From Chara braunii (lineage: Eukaryota > Streptophyta > Charophyceae > Charales > Characeae), in contig BFEA01000049.1 of the NCBI GenBank assembly GCA_003427395.1, forward strand, positions 4,194,164 to 4,228,478: a stretch of DNA of 34,315 nt. The letters are read 5' to 3'. Below the pieces are notes generated by a model. That model did not search any database, was not told where the DNA came from, and was given only the letters and a program-made list of their open reading frames with translations. A program made the position numbers and the translations under genes. How positions within the stretch are numbered: the first letter of the stretch is position 1; every line of letters begins with the position of its first letter. Of the stretch, positions 21,531 through 31,424 are shown piece after piece.

Positions 21531-22400
21531 TCTATCTTCGGCGGCATTTTCACCAGCTCGTCTGTTGCAGAGACATAGACTAGATACATACCGTCCTTTG
21601 GATTTTGCTTATAATAGTTATAGAACGCGGCCGCACACATGCATCCGTAGGACTCAATCACACTACTAGCTTTGAACTTACGTAATCTGGCGGTCCCCCC
21701 ACCTGGCAAAGTGTGCTTGACCACTTTTCGGTCCCAGTCAAACTGGGGCTGTGCAACGAAGAGGTAGTTCATACCTAACAAGATATCCATAGGGAGATCA
21801 TTGCTCACTAGGAACAAGACGCGAAGTCTTAGTTCCCCTTCCGCGTACGGGAAACAACACCCATCGTTCTGTAGGTAGTCATGGACTACCATGCGCTGTT
21901 TGTTGGCACAGGTCGACTCCACAAGTCGACTCAGGCGCTGCACTTGTCCCTGTAAGCGCAACCTCTCAACGCACGCGCGACTAATAAAGTTCCTAGTCGA
22001 GCAAGTGTCATAATAGGCCCCGGCCTTACGACCGCCGATGACTACCTCGCCGACAAACATCTCACTCCTAGGGGCTTTTGCCAATGCCGTCCAAGAAGCT
22101 AGCTGGTCTCATTGGACCACTCCTCCTCTAGCTCCTCTAAGGATTCAAACACATTCATCGAACAAAGGCTCGATGGGTCAAAATGTGTTTGCGGGACGAC
22201 GATGGAGTCAGTAGCTTGGGTCGTCTCTTGAGATGGTGAGGGTGCGTCCACCACCTTGACCCTAGCAGGAACAGCTATTACTCCTACTGGCCCGACGCGT
22301 TTCCCGGAGCAGTGCCAGAACTGCTGGCCACATTGCTGCCAACGGAAGCGGAGGATCCCAACGTCTGCCCCATCGTAGGCGGGATCTTTTCGGTCACCTT
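21531..22400 (-). pseudogene. Element A gag 3' end and aspartic protease
   Basis: From 22400 down, the sequence continues gag in the frame that was open before element B's insertion, then meets stops. The protease frame (22084-21518) has AYYDTCSTRNFIS, an aspartic protease active site in which the usual Gly of D-T/S-G is Cys, and PMDILLGMNYL, the family's second conserved block. The protease would process the Gag-Pol polyprotein. The Cys may be inactivating or a subfamily variant. The region ends where the one-base frame shift leads into RT. Confidence 0.82.
22396..22400. other. Target-site duplication of element B (left)
   Basis: ACCTT here and ACCTT at 27161-27165 flank element B exactly, as expected for the 5-bp staggered cut of a Ty3/gypsy integrase. 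Confidence 0.93.
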
Positions 22401-22872
22401 TGTGACGGGCGTGAGGCTGAGGGAGAGCCGAGGGAGAGGAGAGTGAGAGGGGGAGAGTTAGAGCACACACACACACACTCACTCACTCGACACGACTGAG
22501 TGTCGGACGCAGACACAGTGGCAAGGCACAAAGTGGAAGTCTCGGATTCCGAATGTCGAAACAGCAAGTCACACTGAGTACGAGTACAGCAGCAGAAAAC
22601 TGGTACGAGACTGGTGCCCGTACCGTACGGGGAATCGGTATAAGTATCGGTGACACGTACGGTACCAGGGGCATTTCTACAAAGGCCCCGAGGGCAGAAC
22701 TGAAAAATGCGGTATTTGAAAGTGGCGCCCGAATTGCAGCATGGCGCCAGTTGTCCAAAATCCTACGATACCGAAGGAGGGATTTGGAAAAAGGGTGCCA
22801 GGCCAAAAATGGGATGCAGCCGAAACAGCAAAACGATAGACCAGGGATCGAGCCCTGGCGGAGTCCGTAACA
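22401..22872 (-). repeat. Element B 3' LTR
   Basis: 472 bp, TGTTACGGACTCC...GCCCGTCACA on the minus strand. It matches the 5' LTR, with a CA-repeat length difference, about 14 extra bases near 22,550 and scattered substitutions. It lacks the 88-bp internal duplication present in the other LTR. Confidence 0.95.
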
Positions 22873-22890
22873 CTATCCCCTCCCTCTAGA
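22873..22890 (-). other. Element B polypurine tract
   Basis: TCTAGAGGGAGGGGATAG on the minus strand, directly before the TG of the 3' LTR; purine-rich and correctly placed. Confidence 0.85.
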
Positions 22891-22989
22891 AGGCAACGTC
22901 CCGGCTGCAAAAAATCATGAAGCAATGCTGAAATCTGTGAAGGACGGGACGGGGCCGATCACTGGTTAACAAGTCGAAAAGGAAGAGGG

Positions 22990-23350
22990 GTATAATGTGG
23001 GTGGCATGGGCTGCAGGAGTAAGAGGGAACAGGGTTTGGTACAGGTGAACAGAGTTGTCCTACTGATGAACTAGGGGGGGTTGCAGGGAACAGGGTAGTC
23101 CTACAAATAAACTGAAGGGACGGCAGGGAGCAGGGTAGTCCAACTGATGAACTAAGGGGACTGCATGGTTTGCTATAGGTTACGGGGGAACAGAGTTCAA
23201 GGAACAGGGAACTTCTATTGATGTTCTACTGGGTTAGGGAAACGGTGTTCAGGAAAACAGGGTATTTCTATTGATGTTGTAGTGGGTAAGGGAAACAATG
23301 GTCAGGGAAACACGGATCTGCTAATGATGTTCTACAGGGTTGTCAAAGTC
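22990..23350. repeat. Degenerate minisatellite in the 3' non-coding part of element B
   Basis: Units of roughly 55-65 bp repeat GGGAACAGGGTA.TCCTA, AACTGATGAACTA and TTCTATTGATGTTCTA with changing order and indels. It lies between the end of pol and the PPT. Confidence 0.7.
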
Positions 23351-23378
23351 TGGAAAAATAAAAATGAAAAATGTTTGT

Positions 23379-23864
23379 TCAGGATGCAAGGGCTGGTGTG
23401 TCCGAAGGGGTCGGAAGTAGAATCTCATGTAGGAACAAAGTGTCCAAGTGTCTTGAAAGGGGGTCTGCAGTGGTCTTGATCAGGTCTTTGGACTGGGTGG
23501 TATAAGCGGTCTTCAGCTGCGATAGGTAGAAGTCCAAGAAGCGTAGTAGTAGTTCAAGTGTCAAAGTCCAAGTGCAGGGTGCGGCCGGTACACGAACTGC
23601 AAAGAGGTCTGATCTGGAAGCAAGGAAGTCGCAGACTGATGCAAAGATCCATGTCACAAGTTGCTGCTCCAGTAAGTCCGCAAGTCGGGATGCCGATCGA
23701 TGAAACAGCATGGTGGCCAAACCAGCTGCATAATCTCCATGAACAGTGAGGCAGCAGGCCATCGTCCTCGTGCGCTTGCCATTAGATCCTTTATCGTCAA
23801 CGTCACGCAGGTTCACAAGCATTGGACAAGAGAGACAAGGTAGTGGAGAGGACAGATGGGACAA
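23379..23864 (-). CDS. Unidentified 161-codon open frame downstream of element B pol
   Basis: An open frame in the 3' region of element B, between the chromodomain stop and the minisatellite. It starts MSHLSSPLPCLSCPML and contains a leucine-rich stretch (TLTLELLLRFLDFYLSQLK). I recognise no domain, no signal peptide and no clear membrane segment. Some LTR retrotransposons carry an extra frame here, but length alone does not prove coding. It may be chance in non-coding sequence. Confidence 0.25.
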   Translation of the reverse strand: MSHLSSPLPCLSCPMLVNLRDVDDKGSNGKRTRTMACCLTVHGDYAAGLATMLFHRSASRLADLLEQQLVTWIFASVCDFLASRSDLFAVRVPAAPCTWTLTLELLLRFLDFYLSQLKTAYTTQSKDLIKTTADPLSRHLDTLFLHEILLPTPSDTPALAS

Positions 23865-23995
23865 GGCTAGGCGAGGGCAAGGGCAGATCAGACATCAGGA
23901 ATGAAGGTCAAGGGGAGGGTGGACTGGGTTCAAGGGTGTGAGTGGACCGGGGTTGCGAGGTTGTAGCAGGGTTTATGCCATAGTTATATAGGTAT

Positions 23996-24762
23996 CTAGG
24001 ACATAGGATTAGCACGATCATAGGCGCGGACAAGTTTCATGGCGTTCTTAAGATTAGAGAGAGGTTCCCATGTCGATTCTTCGTCGGGGTATCCGGTCCA
24101 TTTGACTTTGTATTCAGTGATTGGTTCCAGTTGATCAGATACCTGAGTGGTTCGTTGGCCGATAATGGTTTCGACAACGAATTCAGGGCCTGTGGGTAGC
24201 ATGATTGGTGGAGGTTTAGGATATGGGCGGTCCCCGAACTGGGCGGGGATTCATGGTATTCTTTTAGGTACTCGACATGGAAGACTGGGTGGACACGACT
24301 CATGTCAGGGTGAAGTTGGAGTTTGTAGTTGACAGGGGAGGTTTGTTCAATGGGGAAGGGACCGAGCCATTTGTTGGAGAGTTTCTTGGACAAGTCGTGT
24401 TCGGGTTCAAAGCGTTTGGCGGAGAGCCAGACTTTGCCCCCTACTTTGAATGACACGTCGCGTCTATGTTTGTTAGTCTTGTTGGCTTGTTGTTCTTGGG
24501 TTCATTCAATGACTTCGGAGGCTTCTCTCAGGAGTCTGTTCATTGTTGCTACCCATTCATTGAGAGAGGGGCAAGTGGTGGATGGGTTAAGCTGCGAAGG
24601 GAGCAAGAAGTAAGAGGGCAAGCGAGGGTGGTAGCCCAGGTCAAGGTAGAATGGGGACATGTCGGTGGAAGGGCAGACGGCGTTGTTATAGGCAATCTCG
24701 GCGGCTATGAGCAACTGATCCCAATCGTGTTGGTGTGGATGACAATACTTCCGCAGGATTCT
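23996..24762 (-). pseudogene. Element B integrase C-terminus and chromodomain
   Basis: The reading frame continues after the stop at 24763 with LLIAAEIAYNNAV and PFYLDLGYHPRLP. It is stopped by TGA at 24502-24504, then shows SFKVGGKVWLSAK and WLGPFPIE (GPY/F module). A one-base deletion near 24,242 shifts into the chromodomain: EFVVETIIGQR, YKVKWTGYPDEESTWEP, NLKNAMKLV. The aromatic positions expected to bind methylated histone tails (Y/F, W and W) look conserved. The chromodomain marks B as a chromovirus; such domains guide integration toward particular chromatin. Confidence 0.9.
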
Positions 24763-25920
24763 TTAGAATGTATCATTCATCTTCTCTGTTTGTCCATCGG
24801 CCTGTGGGTGCAATGCAGTGCTATACTTGACCGTGGTTCCGTAGGCCGTGAAGAGGTGTTTCCAAAATTGTGAGAGGAAGCGAGGAGCACAATCATTGAT
24901 GATGTTCTCGGGGAGGCCGTGATGGCGAGCAACATGGTCGAGGAAGAGTGTGGCGACGTCTTTGGCACTGTGCGAGGTCGTGCAAGGGACGAAGTGGGCA
25001 CCTTTGGTCAAGCGGCCGACAATGACGTAGATGCAATCATGCCCGCGGTCGGTCTTGGGGAGGCCGCACACGAAGTCCATGGACATGGACTGCCACGGGT
25101 GAGTTGGGATGGGCAATGATTGGAGCTTGCCGGGTTTGGCCCGGTTCGAGGGGTTGACAGCTTGACACGTGGGGCATGAGCGAATGTATGCCTTGACGTC
25201 GGCGAGTAGGGAAGGAAAGTAGAAGTAGCGGGAGATGGTGTCAAAGGTTTTTTGGAAACCGAGATGTCCTGCGGTCTTGGCGTCGTGGTGCTCGGCCAAG
25301 AGCTGAGTACGGAGGCCTCGTGCATCGGTGATGCAAAGTCGGCAAGTGCCTTTGGTATCGATGTAGAGGAGGTTGTTGTGGAGGGAGTAGTCGGGAACTG
25401 GGTCAAGATCGCGTAGCTTGTTGTAAATGGTGGCGACATCTGAGCAGGAGAGATAGCCTTGGGTGTATCGATGATGAAGTGATGAAAGGAGTTGGATATG
25501 AGTCATAGCGGCGTAGACTTTCTCGGGGGGCTTGTGGTCGGGTCGTCGAGAGAGGGCATCTGCAACACGGTTGCTTTTGTCAGGGGTATGGCAAATGGTG
25601 AATGTGAACTGGGCAAGGAAGTCTAGCCAGCGGGCTTGGCGTGGAGTGATATCTTTCTTGGAGAGGATGGAGGAGACGATGGTGTTGTCAGTGCGGATGG
25701 CGAAGTATTGCCCATCGAGGTATGGGCGCCAGCCTGTGAGGGCGTGAATCACGACCAGGAATTCCTTCTCGTTGGAGGAATTCCTTCTCGTTGGAGGGGT
25801 AATTCATCTCCGTGGGAAGGAGCTTCTTGCTTGCAAAGGCGATGGGGTATTCGCCAGGTGGAGCCTCGGGGTGAGTGGGCGAGTCCTTGATGGAGGGGGT
25901 CTCGACGGTGTCGCGGGGGA
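24763..25920 (-). pseudogene. Element B RNase H fragment and integrase
   Basis: Begins within RNase H (YPIAFASKKLLPTEMNYP), is shifted by an exact 19-bp duplication (25760-25778 and 25779-25797) and resumes with VVIHALTGWRPYL, FAIRTDN and VADALSRRPD. Integrase follows: the zinc finger has H...H (HDAKTAGH) and CPTC, and the DDE residues are in SMDFVCGLP, INDCAPRF and PQADGQTEK. A TAA at 24763-24765 stands where Q is expected (CAA to TAA). Upstream of 25920 similarity stops abruptly; the RT palm (YxDD) is nowhere in the element. Confidence 0.92.
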
Positions 25921-26597
25921 ATCACGTGTGCGTGCGGGGGGGTAGATGGGAGCGGTGTCGGGGGGGGGGAAGATGGGATCGGGGCGGTCGGGAGCGGGAT
26001 AGGGTGGGGAGTTCGCGCGCGGGGGGGGGGGAAGATGGGATCGCGCGGGGGGAGATTGGGATCCGGGGGGAATCGTAGTCGAGATCACGCGGGGGGAGAT
26101 TGGGATCAGGGGGAATCGTAGTCGGGAGGGGATCGCGATGGCAGGAGAGAAGAAGAAGAAGAAGAAGAAGAAGAAGAAGAAGAAGAAGAAGAAGAAAAGA
26201 AGAAAAGAAGAAAAAGAAGAAGAAGAAGATAAAAAAAAGAAGAGCAGGAAGAAGAAGAAGACCAAGATGAAAAGGAAAAAAAGAAGAAGAAGAAGAAGAA
26301 GAAGAAGAAGAAGAAGAATCGAAGAAGAAGAAAAGAATAAAAAAAGAAAAAAAAGAAAATTGTCGTCGATTACTATCTGCGCGGGGTAGCAACGATGATG
26401 ACGAGGATGGCACGACGTGGCGACGAGGACGACGGGCACGACGATGGTAACGTGGCACGACGACGACGATCGCGATGGTGACGATGATGGCGTGGCGCGA
26501 CGATGACGGTGATGAAGTGGTTCTACAACGACGATCACGACAATGATGTTGATGATGGCCAGGTGATGGCGACGAAGCAGGGTGGGTCGGGCGGATT
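25921..26597. repeat. Simple-sequence block replacing gag-PR-RT in element B
   Basis: It comprises G-rich units (GGGGGGAGATTGGGATC-like) up to about 26,140, a long (GAA)n tract at 26,146-26,360, and degenerate GAC/GAT trinucleotides (ACGACGATGACG) to about 26,590. The long frames here (polylysine, polyserine, polyleucine) are artefacts of the repeats. The block occupies the place of gag, protease and RT between the PBS and the RNase H remnant. Confidence 0.9.
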
Positions 26598-26603
26598 CGA
26601 ACC

Positions 26604-26615
26604 GCTCTGATACCA
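26604..26615 (-). other. Element B primer binding site (initiator tRNA-Met)
   Basis: TGGTATCAGAGC on the minus strand, one base after the 5' LTR. It is the exact complement of the 3' end of initiator tRNA-Met, the usual primer of plant Ty3/gypsy and Ty1/copia elements. It fixes the orientation and the LTR end. Confidence 0.95.
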
Positions 26616-26616
26616 G

Positions 26617-27160
26617 TGTGACAGGCGTGAGGGTGAGGGAGAGCCGAGGGAGAGGACAGAGAGAGGGGGAAAGTGAGAGCACACACACACTCGTTCACTC
26701 GACACGACCGAGGGTCGAACGCAGACACAGTGGCAAGGCACAAAGTGGAAGTCTTGGATTACAGCAAGTCACACTGAGTACGAGTACAACAGCAGAAAAT
26801 TGGTACGGGACTGGTGCCCGTACCGTACCGGGAGTCGGTATAAGTATCGGTGACACGTACGGTACCAGGGGCATTTTTGCAAAGGCCCCGAGGGCAGAAC
26901 TGAAAAATGCGGTATTTGAAAGTGGCGCCCGAATTGCAGCATGGCACCAGTTGTCCAAAATCCTATGCAAAGGCCCCGAGGGCAGAACTGAAAAATGCGG
27001 TATTTGAAAGTGGCGCCCGAATTGCAGCATGGCACCAGTTGTCCAAAATCCTATGGTACCAAAGGAGGGATTTCAAAAAAGGGTGCCAGGCCGAAAACGG
27101 GATGCAGCCGAAACAGCAAAAAGATAGACAAGGGATCGATCCCTGGCGGAGTCCGTAACA
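26617..27160 (-). repeat. Element B 5' LTR with internal 88-bp duplication
   Basis: 544 bp, TG...CA. The segment 26878-26965 (TGCAAAGGCCCCGAGGG...) is repeated directly at 26966-27053. The 3' LTR has this segment once, so the duplication arose in this LTR after insertion. It also lacks about 14 bases that the other LTR has. Confidence 0.95.
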
Positions 27161-27165
27161 ACCTT

Positions 27166-28990
27166 CTTGTTCCGGCACTTGAACTGGTTATGGTCGTATT
27201 GGCCACAACGGATACAAGCCTGCCGCATGTACCAATCTCTCCACACGTCCTTACTGAGACCCGCTTTCTCCCATGGAGGAGCATTGGGGTCAACTTGACT
27301 CCTAGACCGGGAACCTCCACAGCGTCTACCGGTCGCCTTACCTTTTTTAGCTACGGCAGCGACTACTCCACCCCCTGAAGCTTCTACGCTGCCAGCCTCT
27401 GAAGCCACTCCCGCTTGGAAGTCGTCGTCCAACTCGATGGCAGAACCATCGTTGTCCACAAACATGATGCGTCCCTTTGCTTTCCAGTTGGGAGGCAGCG
27501 ACTTTTTCCTACCATCCGTCGTGGGTGTCTGACCATGCCCCATCTTTGCTTCGAGGTCTAGGGCCTTCTTGCCAAACGAGGGGAAGTTGTGCATATTGAT
27601 GTTGGCCTCACCTGCCAACTGATTCCTGAGAGGCATAGGAAAGCATCTCATGTAAGAGGTGAGTAAGACCTGGGGGTCATAGCGCACCCCAGGGACACAG
27701 ATTAGACACTCTATTGCGTTTATGGCTTCCCTTACTGACTTAAACTACCTAGTATGCAGAGTCAAGATCGCATCAATGGCCTTTTGGGCCTCCTGAGGAT
27801 CATGCCACCTCTCTTCCACCATCTTGAGGAAGTCATCCAATTTCTGGTTGACTGCCCAAGCACGGAAGTCATGACCGTATCCCTGTAACTGCACTAAACC
27901 GCTCAACCATCTTGTTGCACTCCCCTCTAGATAGGAGGGCAAGGTAAGTTTACATTTAACATAGACTGGCACTACCCTTAACCATGTGTCGAGGTCTTCG
28001 CCCCTCTTATCCCCTGTAAAGGGTTTAGGAGCAGTGATAGCCATCTTTGGAACCCACTGGCTATGTCCCGGTACTTGCACCATTCCGGGTTGTGGACCCT
28101 GTGGTGCAGGCTTCTGCACTAGCTGCTGTTGGGGCTGTGTACCCTGCGGCTGTGCAGGCTGCAAGACAACATGTTGCCCGCTTACGGCAACCTACGACGG
28201 AGGCTGGGATAACACTGTCTATACAGGAACCTGTACACTAGGACCTATTGAAAACCCTCCTGCTAACGGCATACCCAAGGAAACGGTTTGGACCGATGTT
28301 GGGGAGACATATGGGGATACCCCAGTCACCGGTGGGACATAAGGAGAAGGTTGTACAACGGGCCAGGCGCTGGGCTGGAACAGCGATGGTGCTGCATGAG
28401 CTCGCCCGACCAACAAAGCCAGACTCTGCTGGATGTCCTGAAGGAGAGCCGTGTGGTGGTCCTGCATTTCTACTACATCTAGCAGGACGGTCCGTAGGGT
28501 CCTCACATCATCATCCATGTTCGTCAGGTCCATCTCCTCTAACTCACTAACGTCTACTTGTCTCCGCTGCATCCTGGCTCTTATTCTAATCTTTCTTTCC
28601 TTCTCCGCCTTTATCTCTCCTAAAAGGCATTCCGCACTTGTGCCTCCTACAGTGCTGCGTGCTGTATGGCGATCTCATCGGAAGTCAACACTAATGGCCG
28701 GCTTGCCATGACGCCAGTGGACTGACTCAAGGTCTGTGTGACAGTCGACCCTACAGTCCCTGAACTGCTGGCCTGGGAACTCTGTTGCGCAGCGGTTGCC
28801 ATGGCTGCTGACGCAGCGGCTTCACTTGTGAATGCCCTGCTGGCCTTCGCTGCTGTTGTTGCCTCTCCCTAAGCTGGCGGAACAGTAACCTATCACCCTC
28901 GGGTCCTAATGCCAAATGGGCAATTGGGCGTCTAGCCGATCGCAAGATCCGGTCGTCCTCACTAGTGGTATCCCTATCGCTCATAAGCAT
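27166..28990 (-). pseudogene. Element A gag
   Basis: Starts at about 28982 with MSDRDTTSEDDRILRSARRP. The N-terminal part shifts frame near 28,870 and has TAG at 28647-28649 and 28620-28622 and TAA at 28611-28613. A further open segment (28572-28219) is followed by TAG at 28219 and 28192. Then comes the capsid-like Retrotrans_gag region (PKPFTGDKRGEDLDTWL, YLEGSATRWLSGL), a TAG at 27745, and a final part ending in the CCHC zinc knuckle CIRCGQYDHNQFKC. Element B interrupts the gene three residues after CRN. Gag would form the particle and bind RNA. Most stops sit where Gln is expected. Confidence 0.88.
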
Positions 28991-30238
28991 CAGAACTGTA
29001 CACAATCTGCACTAAGTCACTCTTTGATGCTTAACACAGCGTAGTGCACAGACCGATTTAAAATAATTGAACTAATTAATCGATGGCTGCATCCAAGAGT
29101 ATATACATTCGGGTCCAACAGGTAAGTTCAGGTTCCTACAAACGAAACTACTTTGACTTTGCTTAGTTCGCAAACAGAAGCACAATGAACAGAAAACAGT
29201 TATAAACTATGTTGTCTGTCACATGTTAATGGTTATACATATAACTTATCAAAATAAAAATAGAATCATTTGTTGGATCTGTTTGCAGAATGGAATATTG
29301 CCCAAACTTATCACCTGGAATCTACCCCTCCCTCAGTTCTTCCTGAATGTCTCTTGTCGCCAAGGTCCCTAAGCAATCCGGACAGCGTGTGTATCTAAAG
29401 GTGTGCACACGGCCCACCCTTGTGCCCCGAGTCCTACTGAGCAGGCCAGCCTTGCACAGTCTTTATCCTCGCGTGCAGCGAGCCTTACACTGACCGATTG
29501 GCTGATCAGGAGGCGTTTTTATGGACGGCCCCCAAAGTCCTCAGAATTATTTAACGTCGCAAACAGGACGACGATCACAGCCAATGGTGCTTGTTTATAA
29601 ACGCCCGGTCTCGTCTGTCCCATAGGGCTGGCCTGCCCTTCAGAACCCCTCTACAGCGCAGCGAGCAGACAAAGGACAAAGCAGCAAAGCATGCGTGCTC
29701 TACTCCCGGTGGGTTGGCATGGTGACCGTGACCCAGTGCTTCGTCCAGGGCCCTTCAGATAGCACCGCCCTCTCCTTCCAGACGCTCCACGTGAAGACTG
29801 GCAACTCTCAAGGTTGAGCGCACACGACTCCTCACATGAGAGGACTCTCAAGACAGAACACACATCCTCACGGTAAGAAGTGTCGAAGAGGGTAGATAAG
29901 GTTAGGTGCAACGTACCTCAAAATAGCTGCCCCCAACCACAAATATTCTCACCAGATGACCCGATGTTGATTGTGATGACCAATCGCTGCTTCGGCACAA
30001 CCAGCATTGCACCACCGTTCCACCTCAGCATCAATCAAACACCGTATAGTTCCCATCACACTGTGAACACCCAATCTTCACCACTTGGCCTTCCTGGCGA
30101 ACCCCTCTCCACCTGGGTCTCCAACTTGTCTTCGCCCTCCTCACGACACACGTCCCACGGCACGATCGCTCACCACACACCGCGTGCATGTACCGCATTA
30201 GGCAGAAGACAAGCGCCAGATTAGAACACCGAACCACA
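28991..30238. other. Element A leader between PBS and gag
   Basis: About 1.25 kb without a recognised gene. An AT-rich part (about 29,040-29,300) and a GC-richer part (29,400-29,900) are visible. It probably contains the packaging and leader sequence; the length is large for a Ty3/gypsy leader. Confidence 0.65.
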
Positions 30239-30250
30239 GCTCCGATACCA
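30239..30250 (-). other. Element A primer binding site (initiator tRNA-Met type, one mismatch)
   Basis: TGGTATCGGAGC on the minus strand, three bases after the 5' LTR end. It differs from the exact initiator tRNA-Met complement by one base (A to G at the eighth position). Confidence 0.82.
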
Positions 30251-30253
30251 AAT

Positions 30254-31188
30254 TGCAAGGAAGACGAGCAACAGCAAACTTCAGAAATCAAACAACATCA
30301 TACACATGAGACGAGATAGTCGTGACCTCGAACCAATAGCGGAATTGCATCACGAGATTCACCCAAATAAGAGCACACCAAAAGCTCGTAATTGACAATG
30401 CTGGAATAGTCTCATCATCATAACGAAGAACCAACGTTGATATCCTATCTGGCGCTCGGCGCCCAGACTACGATGGCAGATCCTATCTAGCCTACTAGAC
30501 GATGTCGCTGATGACGTCAACAGCTCCCCGAAGTACGAGCAGATCTTGGACAATGCCGTACGCTTCAAGCACCAGGTATGTTTCTCATATCACTCACAAC
30601 CTCGTTCCCCAACTCAAATTGCCCCATGCACCCAAGGACCACCATGCGCCCCATCCAGCATACAGCAGCGCAGCTCGGCTATGGCTGCCTGCTCCTTCCA
30701 GCTCGCCCGTGAGCGCGTGAGCCTGGCCAGTGTTAGCGCAGCAGCGCTTGCGCAGCATGCAGCCAGTGCCCAAATGTCCAATGCGTGGGCAGGCCCTTTC
30801 CTAAATGGAAATGGCCTGCCTGCCTTGCTGCAGCCTGGCTGCGCTGGGCCCCTGCCCAGAAGCTTCCGGTAGGCACAGAGAGGCTGAGCCCAGACCAAAT
30901 GGATCAGCCCAAGGCCTGTGACAGTTACCCGCGCCCAACTGCCCGCAGCCTGAGTTGGGTCCATGCTGCGTATCTCGCCCAGGGCCTGACTCAGATGCGT
31001 TTGATAAAGGAGGCCAGGGCCTGGGCGCCTTCAACCAACTGGCGCTGCGCAACTGCCTGAATTTTCCCCAGTTGCGAAGTAGTCCAAAACAGGCTTCTTG
31101 TGGTCTGTCGAGCCTGCCTTCACTTAGGGCGGCCGACACTGCTGCAAATAGGGGCCCAGTACTGCTTATCGAGGCCTTGTGCCTCGCA
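30254..31188 (-). repeat. Element A 5' LTR
   Basis: 935 bp, beginning TGCGAGGCAC and ending CCTTGCA on the minus strand. It is homologous to 17517-18426 over its full length. It includes about 15 bases around 31,115-31,130 that are missing from the 3' LTR. Confidence 0.93.
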
Positions 31189-31424
31189 AAAAGGGATGGT
31201 ATGCTCCTGTGCATTTCTATTCAGGCCTTCATACTCCGGTTCATTTCACTTCAGATCTTCAGCTTATACTTAGTCTTTGTGTCCGTCCTTCATCTTCGTA
31301 CTTCCGTTCATTTCATTTCTGATCTTCATATCGTCTGTTCTCTTAACGATGCTCATTCGTATGTACTTGTTAGTAGCACAAAGGGAGTGGAGGGGAACAT
31401 GTTGCGTTGAGGAGCAGTTAATGC

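Larger units (their letters stand above)
22401..27160 (-). mobile_element. Element B: deleted Ty3/gypsy chromovirus nested in element A gag
   Basis: 4,760 bp, with LTRs at 26617-27160 (5') and 22401-22872 (3') that begin TG and end CA, a 5-bp ACCTT target duplication, a perfect 12-base initiator tRNA-Met PBS and a PPT. Coding is limited to the end of RNase H, integrase and a chromodomain; gag, protease and RT are absent. It entered A after the KK codons that follow the zinc knuckle, so B is younger than A. LTR divergence of about 30 substitutions by hand count shows it is not recent either. Confidence 0.95.
17517..31188 (-). mobile_element. Element A: Ty3/gypsy LTR retrotransposon, host of a nested insertion
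   Basis: Bounded by LTRs at 30254-31188 (5') and 17517-18426 (3') that begin TG and end CA. A PBS lies next to the 5' LTR and a PPT next to the 3' LTR. Protein order is gag, protease, RT, RNase H, integrase, which is Ty3/gypsy (Metaviridae). The flanking duplication is only AAAA (17513-17516 and 31189-31192), weak because it is low complexity. Without element B and its 5-bp duplication, A is 8,907 bp. Stops, frameshifts and a rearranged integrase N-terminus make it immobile. It lies in the host gene intron in sense orientation. Confidence 0.93.

Noticed and set aside
26138-26688. Long open frames of Lys, Ser, Leu or Phe repeats (up to 294 codons)
   Set aside because: They are translations of (GAA)n and G-rich simple sequence inside element B; no domain is present.
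30031-30291. Open frame across the element A LTR end and PBS
   Set aside because: It spans the LTR/PBS junction and has no similarity to Gag or any domain seen.
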